A DNA stretch of 64,000 nt. It comes from Wolbachia endosymbiont (group A) of Pogonocherus hispidulus (GTDB lineage: Bacteria; Pseudomonadota; Alphaproteobacteria; Rickettsiales; Anaplasmataceae). The stretch spans positions 124,001 to 188,000 of the forward strand of contig NZ_OZ034750.1 in the NCBI RefSeq assembly GCF_964028195.1, in the 5' to 3' direction. The stretch's first letter is position 1. The number at the start of each line of letters is the position of its first letter. Positions 48,156-58,103 of this stretch are shown one piece after another. The notes under the pieces were generated by a model. That model ran no database searches and was not told the origin of the DNA. It worked only from the letters and a program-made list of their open reading frames with translations. A program made the translations under genes and the position numbers.

Positions 48156-48649
48156 GCTACTTTAAATGCTGCTTGAATATTTTGATCTACAAAATCAACT
48201 TTTGTACTAGGAAGATCACCTTGTTTTTTAATATGGCAAGTTGTCTTAGAGCCATCTTTCCAGTGAATTATTATTTTATTATCAAAATTTCGTAATGTTG
48301 CCTCAACCTTTTTTTCTTTATTATCTTTTTCTTCCAACTTAATAGATTCTAATAAATAATATAGAAAGTCACTTGCTTTGCCGTTGATTTTTTCTTTCCA
48401 TTCATCTGTTCTTTCTCGTTCAAATAAATCTTTTTTCAGCTGCCTTACTCTGTCTTGTTTTTCTAAGACTGCCATTTGTTCTTGTAGCTCCTTCTCTTCA
48501 TCTACTAATTGATCAGTATTATCTTCATTATCAGGCTCACTTGGTCGGTTGTGTTCTTCTAATAACTGTGTCTGTATCTCTTGATCTGCAGATTCATTAG
48601 TACTAGTTTGCATATCTTTATTTAGATTGACTACTGCTTCCTTGCCCAT
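48143..48649 (-). CDS. coiled-coil lineage-specific protein, unknown function
   Basis: Up to 185 residues in the frame; the ATG at 48649 (MGKEAVVNLNKDMQ) or 48613 (MQTSTNES) is likely because the upstream gene ends at 48618. The central part is strongly charged and heptad-like (QLVDEEKELQEQMAVLEKQDRVRQLKKDLF, shown here only in outline), then KIIIHWKDGSKTTCHIKK. No signal peptide. It is probably co-expressed with the 448-residue membrane protein. Not recognised. Confidence 0.65.
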   Translation of the reverse strand: MGKEAVVNLNKDMQTSTNESADQEIQTQLLEEHNRPSEPDNEDNTDQLVDEEKELQEQMAVLEKQDRVRQLKKDLFERERTDEWKEKINGKASDFLYYLLESIKLEEKDNKEKKVEATLRNFDNKIIIHWKDGSKTTCHIKKQGDLPSTKVDFVDQNIQAAFKVACAG

Positions 48650-49964
48650 TTTGTTGAGGGTTGGGGTTATTAGGTGCGTTAGGCAGTCTTTCATCTGCAA
48701 AAGTTGCTCCGGATAATCCCATACGGGCTCCAGGTTTAAGTCTAGCTACTCTATCGTCAATAGTCTCTACTGCACTCTTAATAACATTTATTGTGTCCAT
48801 TACCTTCTTTACATCCACTTCACTCAGTTTACCTTTTATGTCTTTGCTAACTTCTTTACACAGAACATTCACACTTTTACTAATATCTTTCAGGCAGTCA
48901 GTTATTTCTTTACTAGCAGTTGTTTTCACCTTATCCACATTTTTCTTTATATCTTCTTCTAATTTATCAAGTAAAGCTTTGAGATCCTTCCCTATACTGC
49001 CAAGCGTTTCTTTAATATTAACATTTGCAGGCTTTAAAAGACTGTTGTCAAACAGGTAACAAACTTCATTGACCAAATGAGTTAGGCGCTTATCAAGTAA
49101 TTTTATCAATCGAGATATAGGATCATTCTCCTCTTTACTTTCAAATTTGTTTTCCATTACCGATACAATCGTGCCTTTTCTACATGGAAGTAAAACATCT
49201 AAATTATTGAATTTTTTAACGATATTATGTGCGTTATTTACTTCATTATTTTTTAACTTACTTAATGCTATACATATTCCAGCAATGAAGACAGTACCCA
49301 CGAATGCAATGAAACCCCATTCTGCCCGACCATGAACATTGGCAAAACTAAATTTATTTTGTATCAATGCACCAGTTACAATTAGACCGCTCAGCACATA
49401 TGGCACAGTAAACAAAATAACTTTATTCCTATTCTCTTGTCTTTTGTTTTCCAACATCTCTCCCTGTTTTTCAGAGATTGGTAAAACTATTGAAAAACCT
49501 TGCTTTTTATCGACCAAATCAGGAACAATTTCTATTGTTAATGCATTTTGAGCGATCTCATTTATTCCATCACTTTTTCCACCTCGAATCTTTATATCTA
49601 TTGGGCTATCACCATCTTTTGATTTCTCATCTTTTATCTCTTGCCTGTTCATATGTTTTATAGCAAGAAATGCTACAAGAATCACCCCAAAAATAATAGA
49701 AGCATAAACATAGGCTGGCATTATTCGTGAATTAAGAATGTTTGTGATGAAACTTACATCACCATCAGTTATCATGACTGCAGCAATATAGGCTAGAGAA
49801 AATTGAAACCAAGCATCCACGGCTGCTATAGGTAGGGTGTTATTTATAGAATACTTTTTTATTGCGCACCATGCTTTAGGAAAATAGCCAATGGCATCAT
49901 TTATTTTGCTCACATCGTGAGTTACCTTAATACCTAAGGGGTTTTTTGTGGTACCTGAGGTCAT
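48618..49964 (-). CDS. lineage-specific membrane protein, unknown function
   Basis: 448 residues. Four hydrophobic segments, at about 40-65, 82-103, 185-205 and 215-240 (for example WGFIAFVGTVFIAGICIAL), are followed by a long helical Lys/Asp/Val-rich tail (KDLKALLDKLEEDIKK) and a Pro/Gln/Ser C-terminus (NPNPQQNGQGSSSQSK). A membrane-anchored coiled-coil protein is the likely shape. It overlaps the next gene, so the two form a unit upstream of rluD. Not recognised. Confidence 0.75.
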   Translation of the reverse strand: MTSGTTKNPLGIKVTHDVSKINDAIGYFPKAWCAIKKYSINNTLPIAAVDAWFQFSLAYIAAVMITDGDVSFITNILNSRIMPAYVYASIIFGVILVAFLAIKHMNRQEIKDEKSKDGDSPIDIKIRGGKSDGINEIAQNALTIEIVPDLVDKKQGFSIVLPISEKQGEMLENKRQENRNKVILFTVPYVLSGLIVTGALIQNKFSFANVHGRAEWGFIAFVGTVFIAGICIALSKLKNNEVNNAHNIVKKFNNLDVLLPCRKGTIVSVMENKFESKEENDPISRLIKLLDKRLTHLVNEVCYLFDNSLLKPANVNIKETLGSIGKDLKALLDKLEEDIKKNVDKVKTTASKEITDCLKDISKSVNVLCKEVSKDIKGKLSEVDVKKVMDTINVIKSAVETIDDRVARLKPGARMGLSGATFADERLPNAPNNPNPQQNGQGSSSQSK

Positions 49965-49999
49965 AAATTTCCTTATATTTAAATTTAATTAATTATATA

Positions 50000-52162
50000 T
50001 TAATAACACTTTGAAATCAAGCTTTTTAACTTATGCCAAGGCCTATTAGAGCGCACTTTGTTAATCTTTACGTAACGATTTGTTAACCAAATTGAATGTG
50101 TGCCATATGGTTTTAGATTGGTGTATTTAATAGTTCTAGTATTACAAACTGAATAGTCGAATTCACTTAATTGAATTATTAAATCAACTTTATCACAATT
50201 TTCTGAAATATCTTCTTTTTTATAAGCAAGCAGTACTGATTTATTATTTCCTTTATTATATATACAGCCATAATCGTTACATTTTAGTCTTTTATCTGAG
50301 TTATTGTATTTTTTATGATTCAAAATTTGGTTCTGCCCATTTTGTTTCGCCCATGTTTTGACAACAAAGTTCCTATTTTTTCTGGTGAGAGAATATAGTA
50401 AGTTATCACTCTCCTTTGCAGCAACATTATCAGCATTTATTAGGATGTCGGGGGTTTTATATGCGGTGCTAAAGCAAATACCCAGCACAATAAAGAAAAT
50501 TCCGAAGAAACGCCAATTTCTTTCCCACAAGCACAGCCACAATAAACCAAGTGTTATTATAATAATTGATGAGGCAGGAAAAGTACGAATGGGAATAACC
50601 AAATACTGAAGACTAGCGATTGCATTTGTTATATACAAAATACTGTCAATTGGGCGCTCTATAAATGGCGCTATAATCCATTCAATACCTAAAGGAATCA
50701 ATAAGACATAAATTATTCCAAGTGGAATAATAATTAATGTAACTATTGGTATAGCAACTAAATTTGTGATAATGCCACTAATTGAAAAATAATTAAAATT
50801 GTATATCGTGTACGGAACAGTTGCTAAACTTGCTATTACTGAGCTGATCATTATCGATACAAAATATTTCATTATTTTTATTTTGAACAATTTATTAGCA
50901 TTAATTTGATAACTGGCAACCAGTGCCAAAACAGCAAAAAATGACATCTGAAAGCCAGGCTTTAAAATTGCTTCTGGTTCTACTGAGAGTATCACTGCAG
51001 CAGCAAACGCAATTGCTATTAACCCTCGATATTTTCTCTCTATCATTATTGCAACAAGTACTAAAATCACCATGATGTAGGCACGCTGAGCAGAAATTTG
51101 CATACCGGTAATCAACAAATAAAACGTGGTTGGCAAGATAGTAAGGAATGCAGATATTTTCTTGGTGTTATACTTAAGAGTCAAAGTTTCAGATATTGCG
51201 AATAAATTACGAAACACTACAAAAAACAGACCAGCAACGAATGATAAATGCAAACCAGATATGGCAAACAAATGTGCTATACCTGAATCTCGTATTGCAT
51301 CCATAGTTTTTTGATCTATGCCATCTTTTTTACCAATTAGTAATGCAGAGATTATATCCGCATGTGGTTTTTTGATATTTTGCTGCAGGTTTTCATAGAT
51401 GTATTGACGGAAAGATTCTATATACTCTTGAAATTTTCTTGCTTCAGCCTTTTTGTGCAAAGCTATTTTGCTTGTTGCAAAACCTGTTGCACTTATTTTC
51501 TGGTAATATGCCATTCTTGCAAAATCATATGCATACTCCGAGGGCGCAATCTTTAGAGGGAAGAGTTTTGCTGATAATTTTACTTGATCGCCTATTTTAA
51601 TGCCTTCTTCCACTTTGGTTCTAACCGATATTCTGATGTTATCTAGAGCTCTATCCGGTGTCATTCCAGCGCGTAACGCTGGAATCCATATCTTTTTTTT
51701 CTGGATCCCAGTATCAAGTACTGGGATGACAAAAGGTGGTGCTGGGATGACAGGAGAGGATTTTGAGATAGTAGAGACAGAAAGCAGAAATTGTTTGTAT
51801 GAGCCCCTGTCGTTAATATCCTTCACTGTGGCAACGATATCTTTTACGTATCTCTCTTTATCAAGAATTTGAGTATCAACTAAAGCTGTTCTTAATTTAC
51901 TAGCTGTAAACCCTATGAGCACTGCAATTAAAGCGATACATAATATCGCGTACCTTTTATACAATATTGCAATCAGAATTAGTATAGGTGAAAGCAAAAG
52001 AAAAATAGATATAGTGAAAGTGCAGCTTGGTTCAAAACTTAGGGAAAAATAGGTTAAAATCCCTACACACTGACACACAGGAAACCATAGTATCAAGTTA
52101 TATTTTTCATTGTGTAGGTTATGACGTATATAACTAACTATTATGTCAAAGAAAGTTAACAA
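50000..52162 (-). CDS. comEC: ComEC/Rec2-family competence protein with palindromic insert
   Basis: The frame reaches 52279, but that runs into the initiator tRNA on the other strand. There is no in-frame ATG, so TTG at 52162 or 52096, or GTG at 52078, is likely (~700 residues). It has an N-terminal OB-like part, then the Competence domain with HLFAISGLHLSFVAGLFFVVF and about ten membrane helices. No metallo-beta-lactamase domain follows. About 31 residues (VIPVLDTGIQKK..ALRAGMT) come from a palindromic element at 51659-51751. Its role would be a DNA-import channel; whether it works here is unknown. Confidence 0.88.
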   Translation of the reverse strand: MLTFFDIIVSYIRHNLHNEKYNLILWFPVCQCVGILTYFSLSFEPSCTFTISIFLLLSPILILIAILYKRYAILCIALIAVLIGFTASKLRTALVDTQILDKERYVKDIVATVKDINDRGSYKQFLLSVSTISKSSPVIPAPPFVIPVLDTGIQKKKIWIPALRAGMTPDRALDNIRISVRTKVEEGIKIGDQVKLSAKLFPLKIAPSEYAYDFARMAYYQKISATGFATSKIALHKKAEARKFQEYIESFRQYIYENLQQNIKKPHADIISALLIGKKDGIDQKTMDAIRDSGIAHLFAISGLHLSFVAGLFFVVFRNLFAISETLTLKYNTKKISAFLTILPTTFYLLITGMQISAQRAYIMVILVLVAIMIERKYRGLIAIAFAAAVILSVEPEAILKPGFQMSFFAVLALVASYQINANKLFKIKIMKYFVSIMISSVIASLATVPYTIYNFNYFSISGIITNLVAIPIVTLIIIPLGIIYVLLIPLGIEWIIAPFIERPIDSILYITNAIASLQYLVIPIRTFPASSIIIITLGLLWLCLWERNWRFFGIFFIVLGICFSTAYKTPDILINADNVAAKESDNLLYSLTRKNRNFVVKTWAKQNGQNQILNHKKYNNSDKRLKCNDYGCIYNKGNNKSVLLAYKKEDISENCDKVDLIIQLSEFDYSVCNTRTIKYTNLKPYGTHSIWLTNRYVKINKVRSNRPWHKLKSLISKCY
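51659..51751. repeat. palindromic element inserted in frame in comEC
   Basis: GTCATTCCAGCGC..GCTGGAATCC and GGATCCCAGTATC..TACTGGGATGAC hairpins, with an extra GGGATGACAG. The comEC frame stays open through it. Confidence 0.85.
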
Positions 52163-52242
52163 ACATACCGATATGTGACTGTGACGCAATTTTATTCTTT
52201 TATTTTCTATTATTGTATATATAATAACTAAATAAACAACGA

Positions 52243-52319
<77 letters not shown>

Positions 52320-52383
52320 TTTTCCAACTGTGCGAATATTGTGGTTTCAGGTAGTTCATGGAAACGGATTAAACGAAAAACTT

Positions 52384-52848
52384 ACTTGACAAACTCCGCC
52401 AGCCCCCTTATCATGAAAGTGAAGCTATTTATTTATCTTCGCAATCTGCAGATTAAAACGACAAAGGGAACTTTGTATTTGGCGTAAATCATGCTTAATT
52501 TTTTGCACTATGTGCACCTCATGTCTTTATAAAACTTCTGGGTTTCTACCTATACAAGCCGAAACGCGCTTATAAAGCGTTTAAGACATCAAAAGACGTC
52601 AAATAGAACAAGGGAGAATTTGAATACTAGCTACCCTAGGTTTTCTTTGCCTTTTTTTCTGCTTAGTAAATTTCTTAAACACTTGCGGTGTAGGTTAGTT
52701 GCAAGTTAAAAGCAGCTAAATCGCTCTTAATCAAGCGTTTTAGAATAAAAAAAACGCCGATATTTTAGTACATAGTAAATAGCCAACCACCACGGGGTTT
52801 CTTTTGCCTTTTTTCTTCATTTGGTAAATTCCTTAATATTTATAGCAA
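52384..52848 (+). repeat. ~450-bp dispersed repeat, copy E, promoter-bearing
   Basis: Closest to copy B in the second half. It has the perfect AAACGC..GCGTTT stem and begins 65 bp after tRNA-fMet. It is followed by a mixed palindromic cluster. The gap 52320-53257 has no gene. Confidence 0.8.
52386..52414 (+). promoter_or_regulatory. sigma70-like promoter in repeat copy E
   Basis: TTGACA at 52386-52391, 17-bp spacer, TATCAT at 52409-52414. Confidence 0.6.
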
Positions 52849-52856
52849 CATGAACT

Positions 52857-53245
52857 GGGCAGGAAGGTGTCATTCCAGTGCTCCTTTTTTTGTCATCCCA
52901 GTGCCCAGGCACTGGGATCCAGCCTTCCTGCAATCTCATCGAAAACGTTGTATTTTAACGTAAAACACCTATTTTTATGCTTACCAACTTAATAAAATTC
53001 CTGGATCCCAGTGTCTGGGCACTGGGATGACAGAAGAAGGAGGCACTGGGATGACAGGAGAAGGTACTAGCCTGACAACCGTCATCCCGCTACGTGTTAG
53101 CGGGATCTATGCTTTGAGATACCGCGGCGGTATGACGGTTCGCGGCAGCATGACGGTCTGCGGCGGTATGACGTCTTGCTTGCAACCTATAGCCTTGTCA
53201 TTCCAGTGCTCCTTTTTTTGTCATCCCAGCGTCACGCGCTGGTTT
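52857..53245. repeat. mixed palindromic-element cluster
   Basis: Contains 'gtcatcccagtg' hairpins at about 52868-52925, 53002-53031 and 53206-53245, an outer GCAGGAAGG/CCTTCCTGC pair, and 'cccgctac/ccgcggcgg' elements at about 53080-53176. It fills the space up to the terminase start. Confidence 0.75.
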
Positions 53246-53257
53246 CAACATTATATC

Positions 53258-54700
53258 ATGAACTTTCTAAAATTCATTGAGTTATGCTTTCAAACGGTGG
53301 TGCCGGGGTGTGAGTATAATGATTATCAGTATATAAAAGTCATAGCAGACAGACTTGAAGCGGCAAACGTTGGCAAAATGAGGCGAATAATATTCAATAT
53401 GCCTCCGCGTTCAATGAAGTCCCTGTGCGTTAGTGTTGCGTGGCCCGCATGGATACTGGGAAACCAGCCAACTGCAAGAGTAATAGTTGCAAGTTACTCT
53501 CGGCTGCTCAGCGAAAAGCACTCGCTCGATACAAGGTGCGTAATGCAATCTGGTTGGTATAAAAAGCTATTTCCAGAAGTAGAATTATCCAAAGATCAGA
53601 ATACCAAGTACAAATTTCAAACAGTGCAGAGAGGATACAGAATCGCAACGTCCGTTGGAGGAACATTAACCGGTGAAGGTGGTGATTTCATCATCGTAGA
53701 TGATCCACTGAGTCCCGCCCAAGCTTTGAGTGAAACGTTTAGAAAGCGTGCCACAAACTGGTTTGATCAGACTTTAGTAACGAGGCTCAACGACAGAAAA
53801 AAAGGAGTAATTGTTCTTGTGATGCATAGGCTCCACTTGGAAGACTTAACCGGGCACCTTCTCTCCAAACCGAAAAACATATGGCATCATATTTGTTTAC
53901 CAATGATATCTGAAAATAAGGAGATCATTTATTCAATCAAAAAGCCAGCACTTTCTGTTCCTGTCGTCCAAGTAACTACAACCAGTAATAAAACAGCATC
54001 GCGTGCTAGACCTGCAAAGATGTTATACTCAAGAGAAGAAGGCCAGCTATTATATCCCCTCTATGGAGGAAAAAAAGAAGTTAAGATGATAAAAGTCGAA
54101 CTTGGTAGTTACGCTTTTGCTGCCCAATATCAACAAAACCCTCTGCCACTTTCAAGTGGTATAATTAAACGAGAGTGGCTGAAGCGCTATAAAAATGTTC
54201 CTGATAATCTCTCGCATGTAACACAAAGTTGGGACACTGCGGTTTCAATAAGCGATTCTAGCGGCTTTAGCGTTTGTACCACCTGGGCAAAAGCGGATAA
54301 TAAATTCTATTTACTTGATGTATATCGTGCAAAGCTTGAGTATCCAAAACTTAAAGAACAAGTTCTGTCACTAGCTGCAAGGTGGAAGCCACATGCAATT
54401 TTAATCGAAGCAAAAACGAGTGGTCAGCAATTGATTCAAGAGCTAAAGACAAATAGTGACCTACCTGTTATCGAGGTAGTACCACATAGCGGTAAACTTG
54501 CTCGATTCTACCAAATTGTTCCAATAATAGAGTCTGGTAAGGTTTTTCTGCCGCACCAAGCAGTATGGCTGAATGATTTTGAGTATGAGATTTTAATGTT
54601 TCCAGAAACTCGCCACGATGACCAAGTGGATAGTACCGTGCAATATCTGCAGTGGGTGAGAGATAGTAGCTCTAGGGTCGCAGCTGTACGGGCATTGTGA
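53258..54700 (+). CDS. orphan phage/GTA-type terminase large subunit
   Basis: The open frame begins at 53027 but its first 77 codons are palindromic repeats; the ATG at 53258 (MNFLKFIELCF) gives 480 residues. The ATPase part has a Walker A-like MPPRSMKS at 48-55 and Walker B FIIVDDP; the nuclease part has QSWDTAVSISD, ILIEAKTSGQQLIQEL and a final HDDQVDSTVQYL. A ~30-residue Thr/Ser/Ala-rich stretch (VTTTSNKTASRARPAKM) between them looks inserted. No other phage gene is near, so it is a relic or a gene-transfer-agent-like component. Confidence 0.88.
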   Translation: MNFLKFIELCFQTVVPGCEYNDYQYIKVIADRLEAANVGKMRRIIFNMPPRSMKSLCVSVAWPAWILGNQPTARVIVASYSRLLSEKHSLDTRCVMQSGWYKKLFPEVELSKDQNTKYKFQTVQRGYRIATSVGGTLTGEGGDFIIVDDPLSPAQALSETFRKRATNWFDQTLVTRLNDRKKGVIVLVMHRLHLEDLTGHLLSKPKNIWHHICLPMISENKEIIYSIKKPALSVPVVQVTTTSNKTASRARPAKMLYSREEGQLLYPLYGGKKEVKMIKVELGSYAFAAQYQQNPLPLSSGIIKREWLKRYKNVPDNLSHVTQSWDTAVSISDSSGFSVCTTWAKADNKFYLLDVYRAKLEYPKLKEQVLSLAARWKPHAILIEAKTSGQQLIQELKTNSDLPVIEVVPHSGKLARFYQIVPIIESGKVFLPHQAVWLNDFEYEILMFPETRHDDQVDSTVQYLQWVRDSSSRVAAVRAL

Positions 54701-54748
54701 TTTGAGCCTAAATTCTCAATGGTAAATCAAGAAGCAACTGCAATAACG

Positions 54749-55324
54749 TTAGGGATATAATTGTTCCACTTTCCAATCGCTTCCCTCAACAAGGGTGTAT
54801 CTAAATCTAATATGCTTCCTATATTCACCTTCTTGCCAAAATTCAATTACTTTTGGGATTACGCAAAATCCCACCCAAAAGTCAGGACGAGGAACTTGTG
54901 TGTTGTAAAATTCCTTCTCCTTCAATTTGATGGCTTGCTCAAAATCTTGCCAATTTTTCAGAACGCTCGATTGTTTTGAGCACCATGCGCTAATTTGACT
55001 ATCGCGCGCTCGAGAAGAGAAGTATTTGTCAGTTCTTTCATCGTTTAGAAGTTTAACATCTCCTTCAATTCGTACTTGCCTAGCAAATTCTATCCAATGA
55101 AACACTAACGCAGCTTTGGGGTTCTCAGTCAATTCTTTCCCTTTTTTACTGTTTACGTTAGTGAAAAACACAAAACCTTCTTTACTATATTCCTTTAGTA
55201 ATACTACTCTTGCAGATGGAATGCAGTCTTTGCTACAAGTTGCTAGCGTCATTGCAGTTGATGAAACTGCTTTATACCACTTTGAAAACAAATCAAACGG
55301 ATCTTTTTCAGGTGAGAATGTCAT
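54749..55324 (-). CDS. pdxH: pyridoxamine 5'-phosphate oxidase
   Basis: The ATG at 55324 (MTFSPEKDPFDLFSKWY) gives about 191 residues; the frame reaches 55381 inside mutM. FMN- and PLP-binding segments are visible (PSARVVLLKEYSKEGFVFFTN, VRIEGDVKLL, PDFWVGFCVIPKVIEFWQEGE). It makes PLP from PNP or PMP. It starts 16 bases after mutM, with which it is probably co-transcribed. The last residues are changed from the usual RLxP to QLYP. Confidence 0.94.
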   Translation of the reverse strand: MTFSPEKDPFDLFSKWYKAVSSTAMTLATCSKDCIPSARVVLLKEYSKEGFVFFTNVNSKKGKELTENPKAALVFHWIEFARQVRIEGDVKLLNDERTDKYFSSRARDSQISAWCSKQSSVLKNWQDFEQAIKLKEKEFYNTQVPRPDFWVGFCVIPKVIEFWQEGEYRKHIRFRYTLVEGSDWKVEQLYP

Positions 55325-55340
55325 ATCTAAAAATAAAATC

Positions 55341-56156
55341 TTAATTCTGGCACGCATTGCAAAAATAAGTGCTACGGCCATTTTGTCGTATAAGTGTTAT
55401 GATATTGTTGCAGATCTTGCAAGGTTTTTGAACTTTACCATATACGTAAAAGTTATTTTGAAAGTATCCAGCAGATCCAGATGGCTGTGCATAATCTTTC
55501 AGTGTTGAACCGCCTGCAGCAATTGCATCACTCAGAGTATTTTTTATTTCAGCAGCAAGTTTTTCGCACTCCTTATAAGTCAAATCTTGTGCTGGCCTGA
55601 GTGGTGATATGCGAGCTCTAAACAAACTTTCAGAAGCATATATGTTGCCTATGCCAACTATCAATTTGTTATCCATTAATGCTGATTTGATATTCACTTT
55701 TTTGTTTTTCAGCAACTCCTGTAAATAATCTCCACTGAATTCATCCGTGAGGGGCTCTATTCCGAAATCATCAAAAAAATTTATTTCTTGTTCTTTGCTT
55801 AAAATAATAACTAATCCAAATCTTCTTGGATCATTAAAGATTATTGAAGTATTGTCGGAAAATAAAAATACCACGTGATCGTGCTTATTCCGCACTTGAT
55901 CGTGGTCAGCATATATAAGCTTTCCGCTCATGCCAAGATGTATGATTACAGCCACACTACCATCTGTATTCCAGATCGTATACTTACCTCTACGCTTGAT
56001 GTTGCGTATGACTTTGCCCTTTAGCATATCATCAATATTTTTTGTTATTGGCACACGTAAATTCCAATTATTAACTATAACATTACTGATTTGCTTGTTT
56101 TTAATTTTATCAAGCAAAAAATTAGAGATTATTTCCACTTCCGGTAGTTCTGGCAT
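55341..56156 (-). CDS. mutM: formamidopyrimidine-DNA glycosylase
   Basis: 271 residues. The catalytic N-terminus PELPEVE is intact, LGMSGKLIY carries the beta-hairpin lysine, and the C-terminal zinc finger has CKIC and CNAC (KPCKICNNIITLIRQNGRST). It excises oxidised purines such as 8-oxoguanine. First gene of the mutM-pdxH pair. Confidence 0.97.
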   Translation of the reverse strand: MPELPEVEIISNFLLDKIKNKQISNVIVNNWNLRVPITKNIDDMLKGKVIRNIKRRGKYTIWNTDGSVAVIIHLGMSGKLIYADHDQVRNKHDHVVFLFSDNTSIIFNDPRRFGLVIILSKEQEINFFDDFGIEPLTDEFSGDYLQELLKNKKVNIKSALMDNKLIVGIGNIYASESLFRARISPLRPAQDLTYKECEKLAAEIKNTLSDAIAAGGSTLKDYAQPSGSAGYFQNNFYVYGKVQKPCKICNNIITLIRQNGRSTYFCNACQN

Positions 56157-56173
56157 GATACCTCCTTCAAAAC

Positions 56174-56398
56174 TTAAGTTTCTGATGGTAATTTTGTCGT
56201 TAAAGCTTCCTCAAATACATTCGAGTATTCTGCGGTGCTTTCTCCTAAAAATTCCTCACCATAAACAAGTTTTGAAAGGGTTCTCTGTCTACTCTGTTGC
56301 TGCTTTTTTCTTTTCAAAATATTTTGCTTTAAAGCTTTCGCTAATCTTTTTTTCTCCTCTTCTTTTTCCTTATTCCTTTTTGTATTATTCATTATCAT
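56174..56398 (-). CDS. small basic protein, conserved-type, unknown function
   Basis: 74 residues. The first half is very basic and helical (KEKEEEKKRLAKALKQNI, KRKKQQQSRQR), and the second is acidic. It resembles short conserved alphaproteobacterial proteins of unknown role, but I cannot name the family. It lies 17 bases upstream of mutM on the same strand. The start could be 56398 or 56392. Confidence 0.65.
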   Translation of the reverse strand: MIMNNTKRNKEKEEEKKRLAKALKQNILKRKKQQQSRQRTLSKLVYGEEFLGESTAEYSNVFEEALTTKLPSET

Positions 56399-56411
56399 AA
56401 TATATAAACTT

Positions 56412-56484
56412 GCCGTTGTAGCTCAGGTGGTAGAGTACGTCATTGGTAATGACGAGGTCCCAAGTTCGAGTCTTGGTAACGGCA
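56412..56484 (+). tRNA. tRNA-Thr (anticodon GGT)
   Basis: Complete cloverleaf: acceptor GCCGTTG/TAACGGC, anticodon arm CGTCA-TTGGTAA-TGACG, T arm CCAAG-TTCGAGT-CTTGG. The anticodon GGT reads ACC/ACU. CCA is not encoded. Confidence 0.96.
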
Positions 56485-56517
56485 CTGTAGACCTTATAAT
56501 AAAAACTTAGAAGAAAG

Positions 56518-58044
56518 TTACAGAGGTAAGTTATCATGCTTTTTCCATATCCTTTCTACTTTCTTGTTTTTGAGTAGCTCTAATGCTTTACAAAAGTGAT
56601 GCCTTGTTTTACTTGGCACTATAATGTCATCAATGTATCCATGTGATGCAGCAAAAAATGGATTAGCAAATTTCTCTTTATATTCTTTGATTAACGTTTG
56701 CTGGTCTTTTTCATGCCTAAATATAATTTCAACTGCACTTTCAGGGCCCATTACAGCTATTTCAGCAGTTGGCCAGGCATAATTTATATCACCTTTTAGA
56801 TGTTTCGAATTCATAACAATGTATGCACCACCATACGCTTTTCTAGTGATAAGGCTAATTTTCGGCACGGTCGCTTCAGCGTAAGCGTAAAGCAGTTTCG
56901 CTCCGTGTTGTATTATATTATTGTATTCTTGATTTGTACCCGGCAGAAATCCTGGAACATCAATAAGTGTGATGATCGGAATGTTAAATGCGTCACAAAA
57001 CCTCACAAACCTTGCAGCTTTTCTTGAAGAATCAATATCCAAACATCCTGCAAGGTGCATAGGTTGATTTGCAACAATACCAACAGTGTTTCCTCCAATT
57101 CTACCAAAACCAATTATGATATTACGAGCAAAGTCAGGTTTTAACTCAAAAAATTTCCTTCCATCACAAACTTTTTCAATGAGTTCATACATATCATAAG
57201 GAGTATTAGGATTGCTAGGAATTAGAGTGTTTAAGGATCCATCAATATCATTAACATCATTACAGATTGGTACAGATTTCGGTGATTCTTGATTATTTGC
57301 TGGTAAGAAAGTAAAGAATTCACGCATTTTTAGCAGCATTTCAACATCATTATTGAATGCAAAATCCGCTACTCCTGTTTTGCTTGTATGAATTTTTGCT
57401 CCACCAAGATCTTCGTGGCTTACATCTTCATATGTGACTTTTTTTACTACATCTGGCCCGGTTATAAACATGTATGAACTATTCTTTACCATGAAAGTAA
57501 AGTCAGTTAATGCTGGGGAATAAACTGCACCTCCTGCACATGGCCCCATGATTAAAGAGATTTGTGGTATAACACCCGATGCATTTACGTTTCTTTGAAA
57601 AATTTCTCCATAACCAGCAAGAGAATTTACTCCTTCCTGAATTCTGGCTCCACCAGAATCGTTTAGCCCAATGATTGGAACTCTGGCATTAATTGCCATA
57701 TCCATAATTTTGCATATTTTTTTTGCATGTGACGCACCAAGTGACCCACCAAAGACAGTAAAATCTTGCGAGTAAACGAAAACTTTTCTGCCATAAATAG
57801 TACCATGACCAATCACTACTCCATCACCTAAAAAATTAGCATTTTGCATGCCAAAATCAACTGCGTGATGCTTCACGAATTTATCGTATTCTTCGAACGA
57901 ATTTTCATCAAGCAATATACTGAGTCTTTCTCTAGCAGTTAATTTCCCTTTTTCGTGTTGTTTATTGATTCTGTTAGAACCGCCTCCTTTTTCAGCTTCT
58001 AGTGCTTTGGTTTTTAGATTTTCTAGTATTTTAAAGTCTTGCAT
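56518..58044 (-). CDS. pccB: propionyl-CoA carboxylase beta subunit
   Basis: 508 residues, normal for the carboxyltransferase subunit. The N-terminus has [22 protein letters not shown] and [15 protein letters not shown]; biotin and acyl-CoA pockets are marked by [26 protein letters not shown] and [22 protein letters not shown]. It carboxylates propionyl-CoA with a biotin-bearing alpha subunit encoded elsewhere. Single gene downstream of a strong hairpin. Confidence 0.96.
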   Translation of the reverse strand: MQDFKILENLKTKALEAEKGGGSNRINKQHEKGKLTARERLSILLDENSFEEYDKFVKHHAVDFGMQNANFLGDGVVIGHGTIYGRKVFVYSQDFTVFGGSLGASHAKKICKIMDMAINARVPIIGLNDSGGARIQEGVNSLAGYGEIFQRNVNASGVIPQISLIMGPCAGGAVYSPALTDFTFMVKNSSYMFITGPDVVKKVTYEDVSHEDLGGAKIHTSKTGVADFAFNNDVEMLLKMREFFTFLPANNQESPKSVPICNDVNDIDGSLNTLIPSNPNTPYDMYELIEKVCDGRKFFELKPDFARNIIIGFGRIGGNTVGIVANQPMHLAGCLDIDSSRKAARFVRFCDAFNIPIITLIDVPGFLPGTNQEYNNIIQHGAKLLYAYAEATVPKISLITRKAYGGAYIVMNSKHLKGDINYAWPTAEIAVMGPESAVEIIFRHEKDQQTLIKEYKEKFANPFFAASHGYIDDIIVPSKTRHHFCKALELLKNKKVERIWKKHDNLPL

Positions 58045-58103
58045 ACAATAAAGTAGTTTTTAAATTAGTAGTAGACTTTATTAAGCTTACAAACTCTACT
58101 ACT

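Noticed and set aside
53027-53257. N-terminal extension of the terminase frame
   Set aside because: These 77 codons are palindromic repeat sequence (GMTVRGSMTV-like translation) and the conserved protein starts at 53258.
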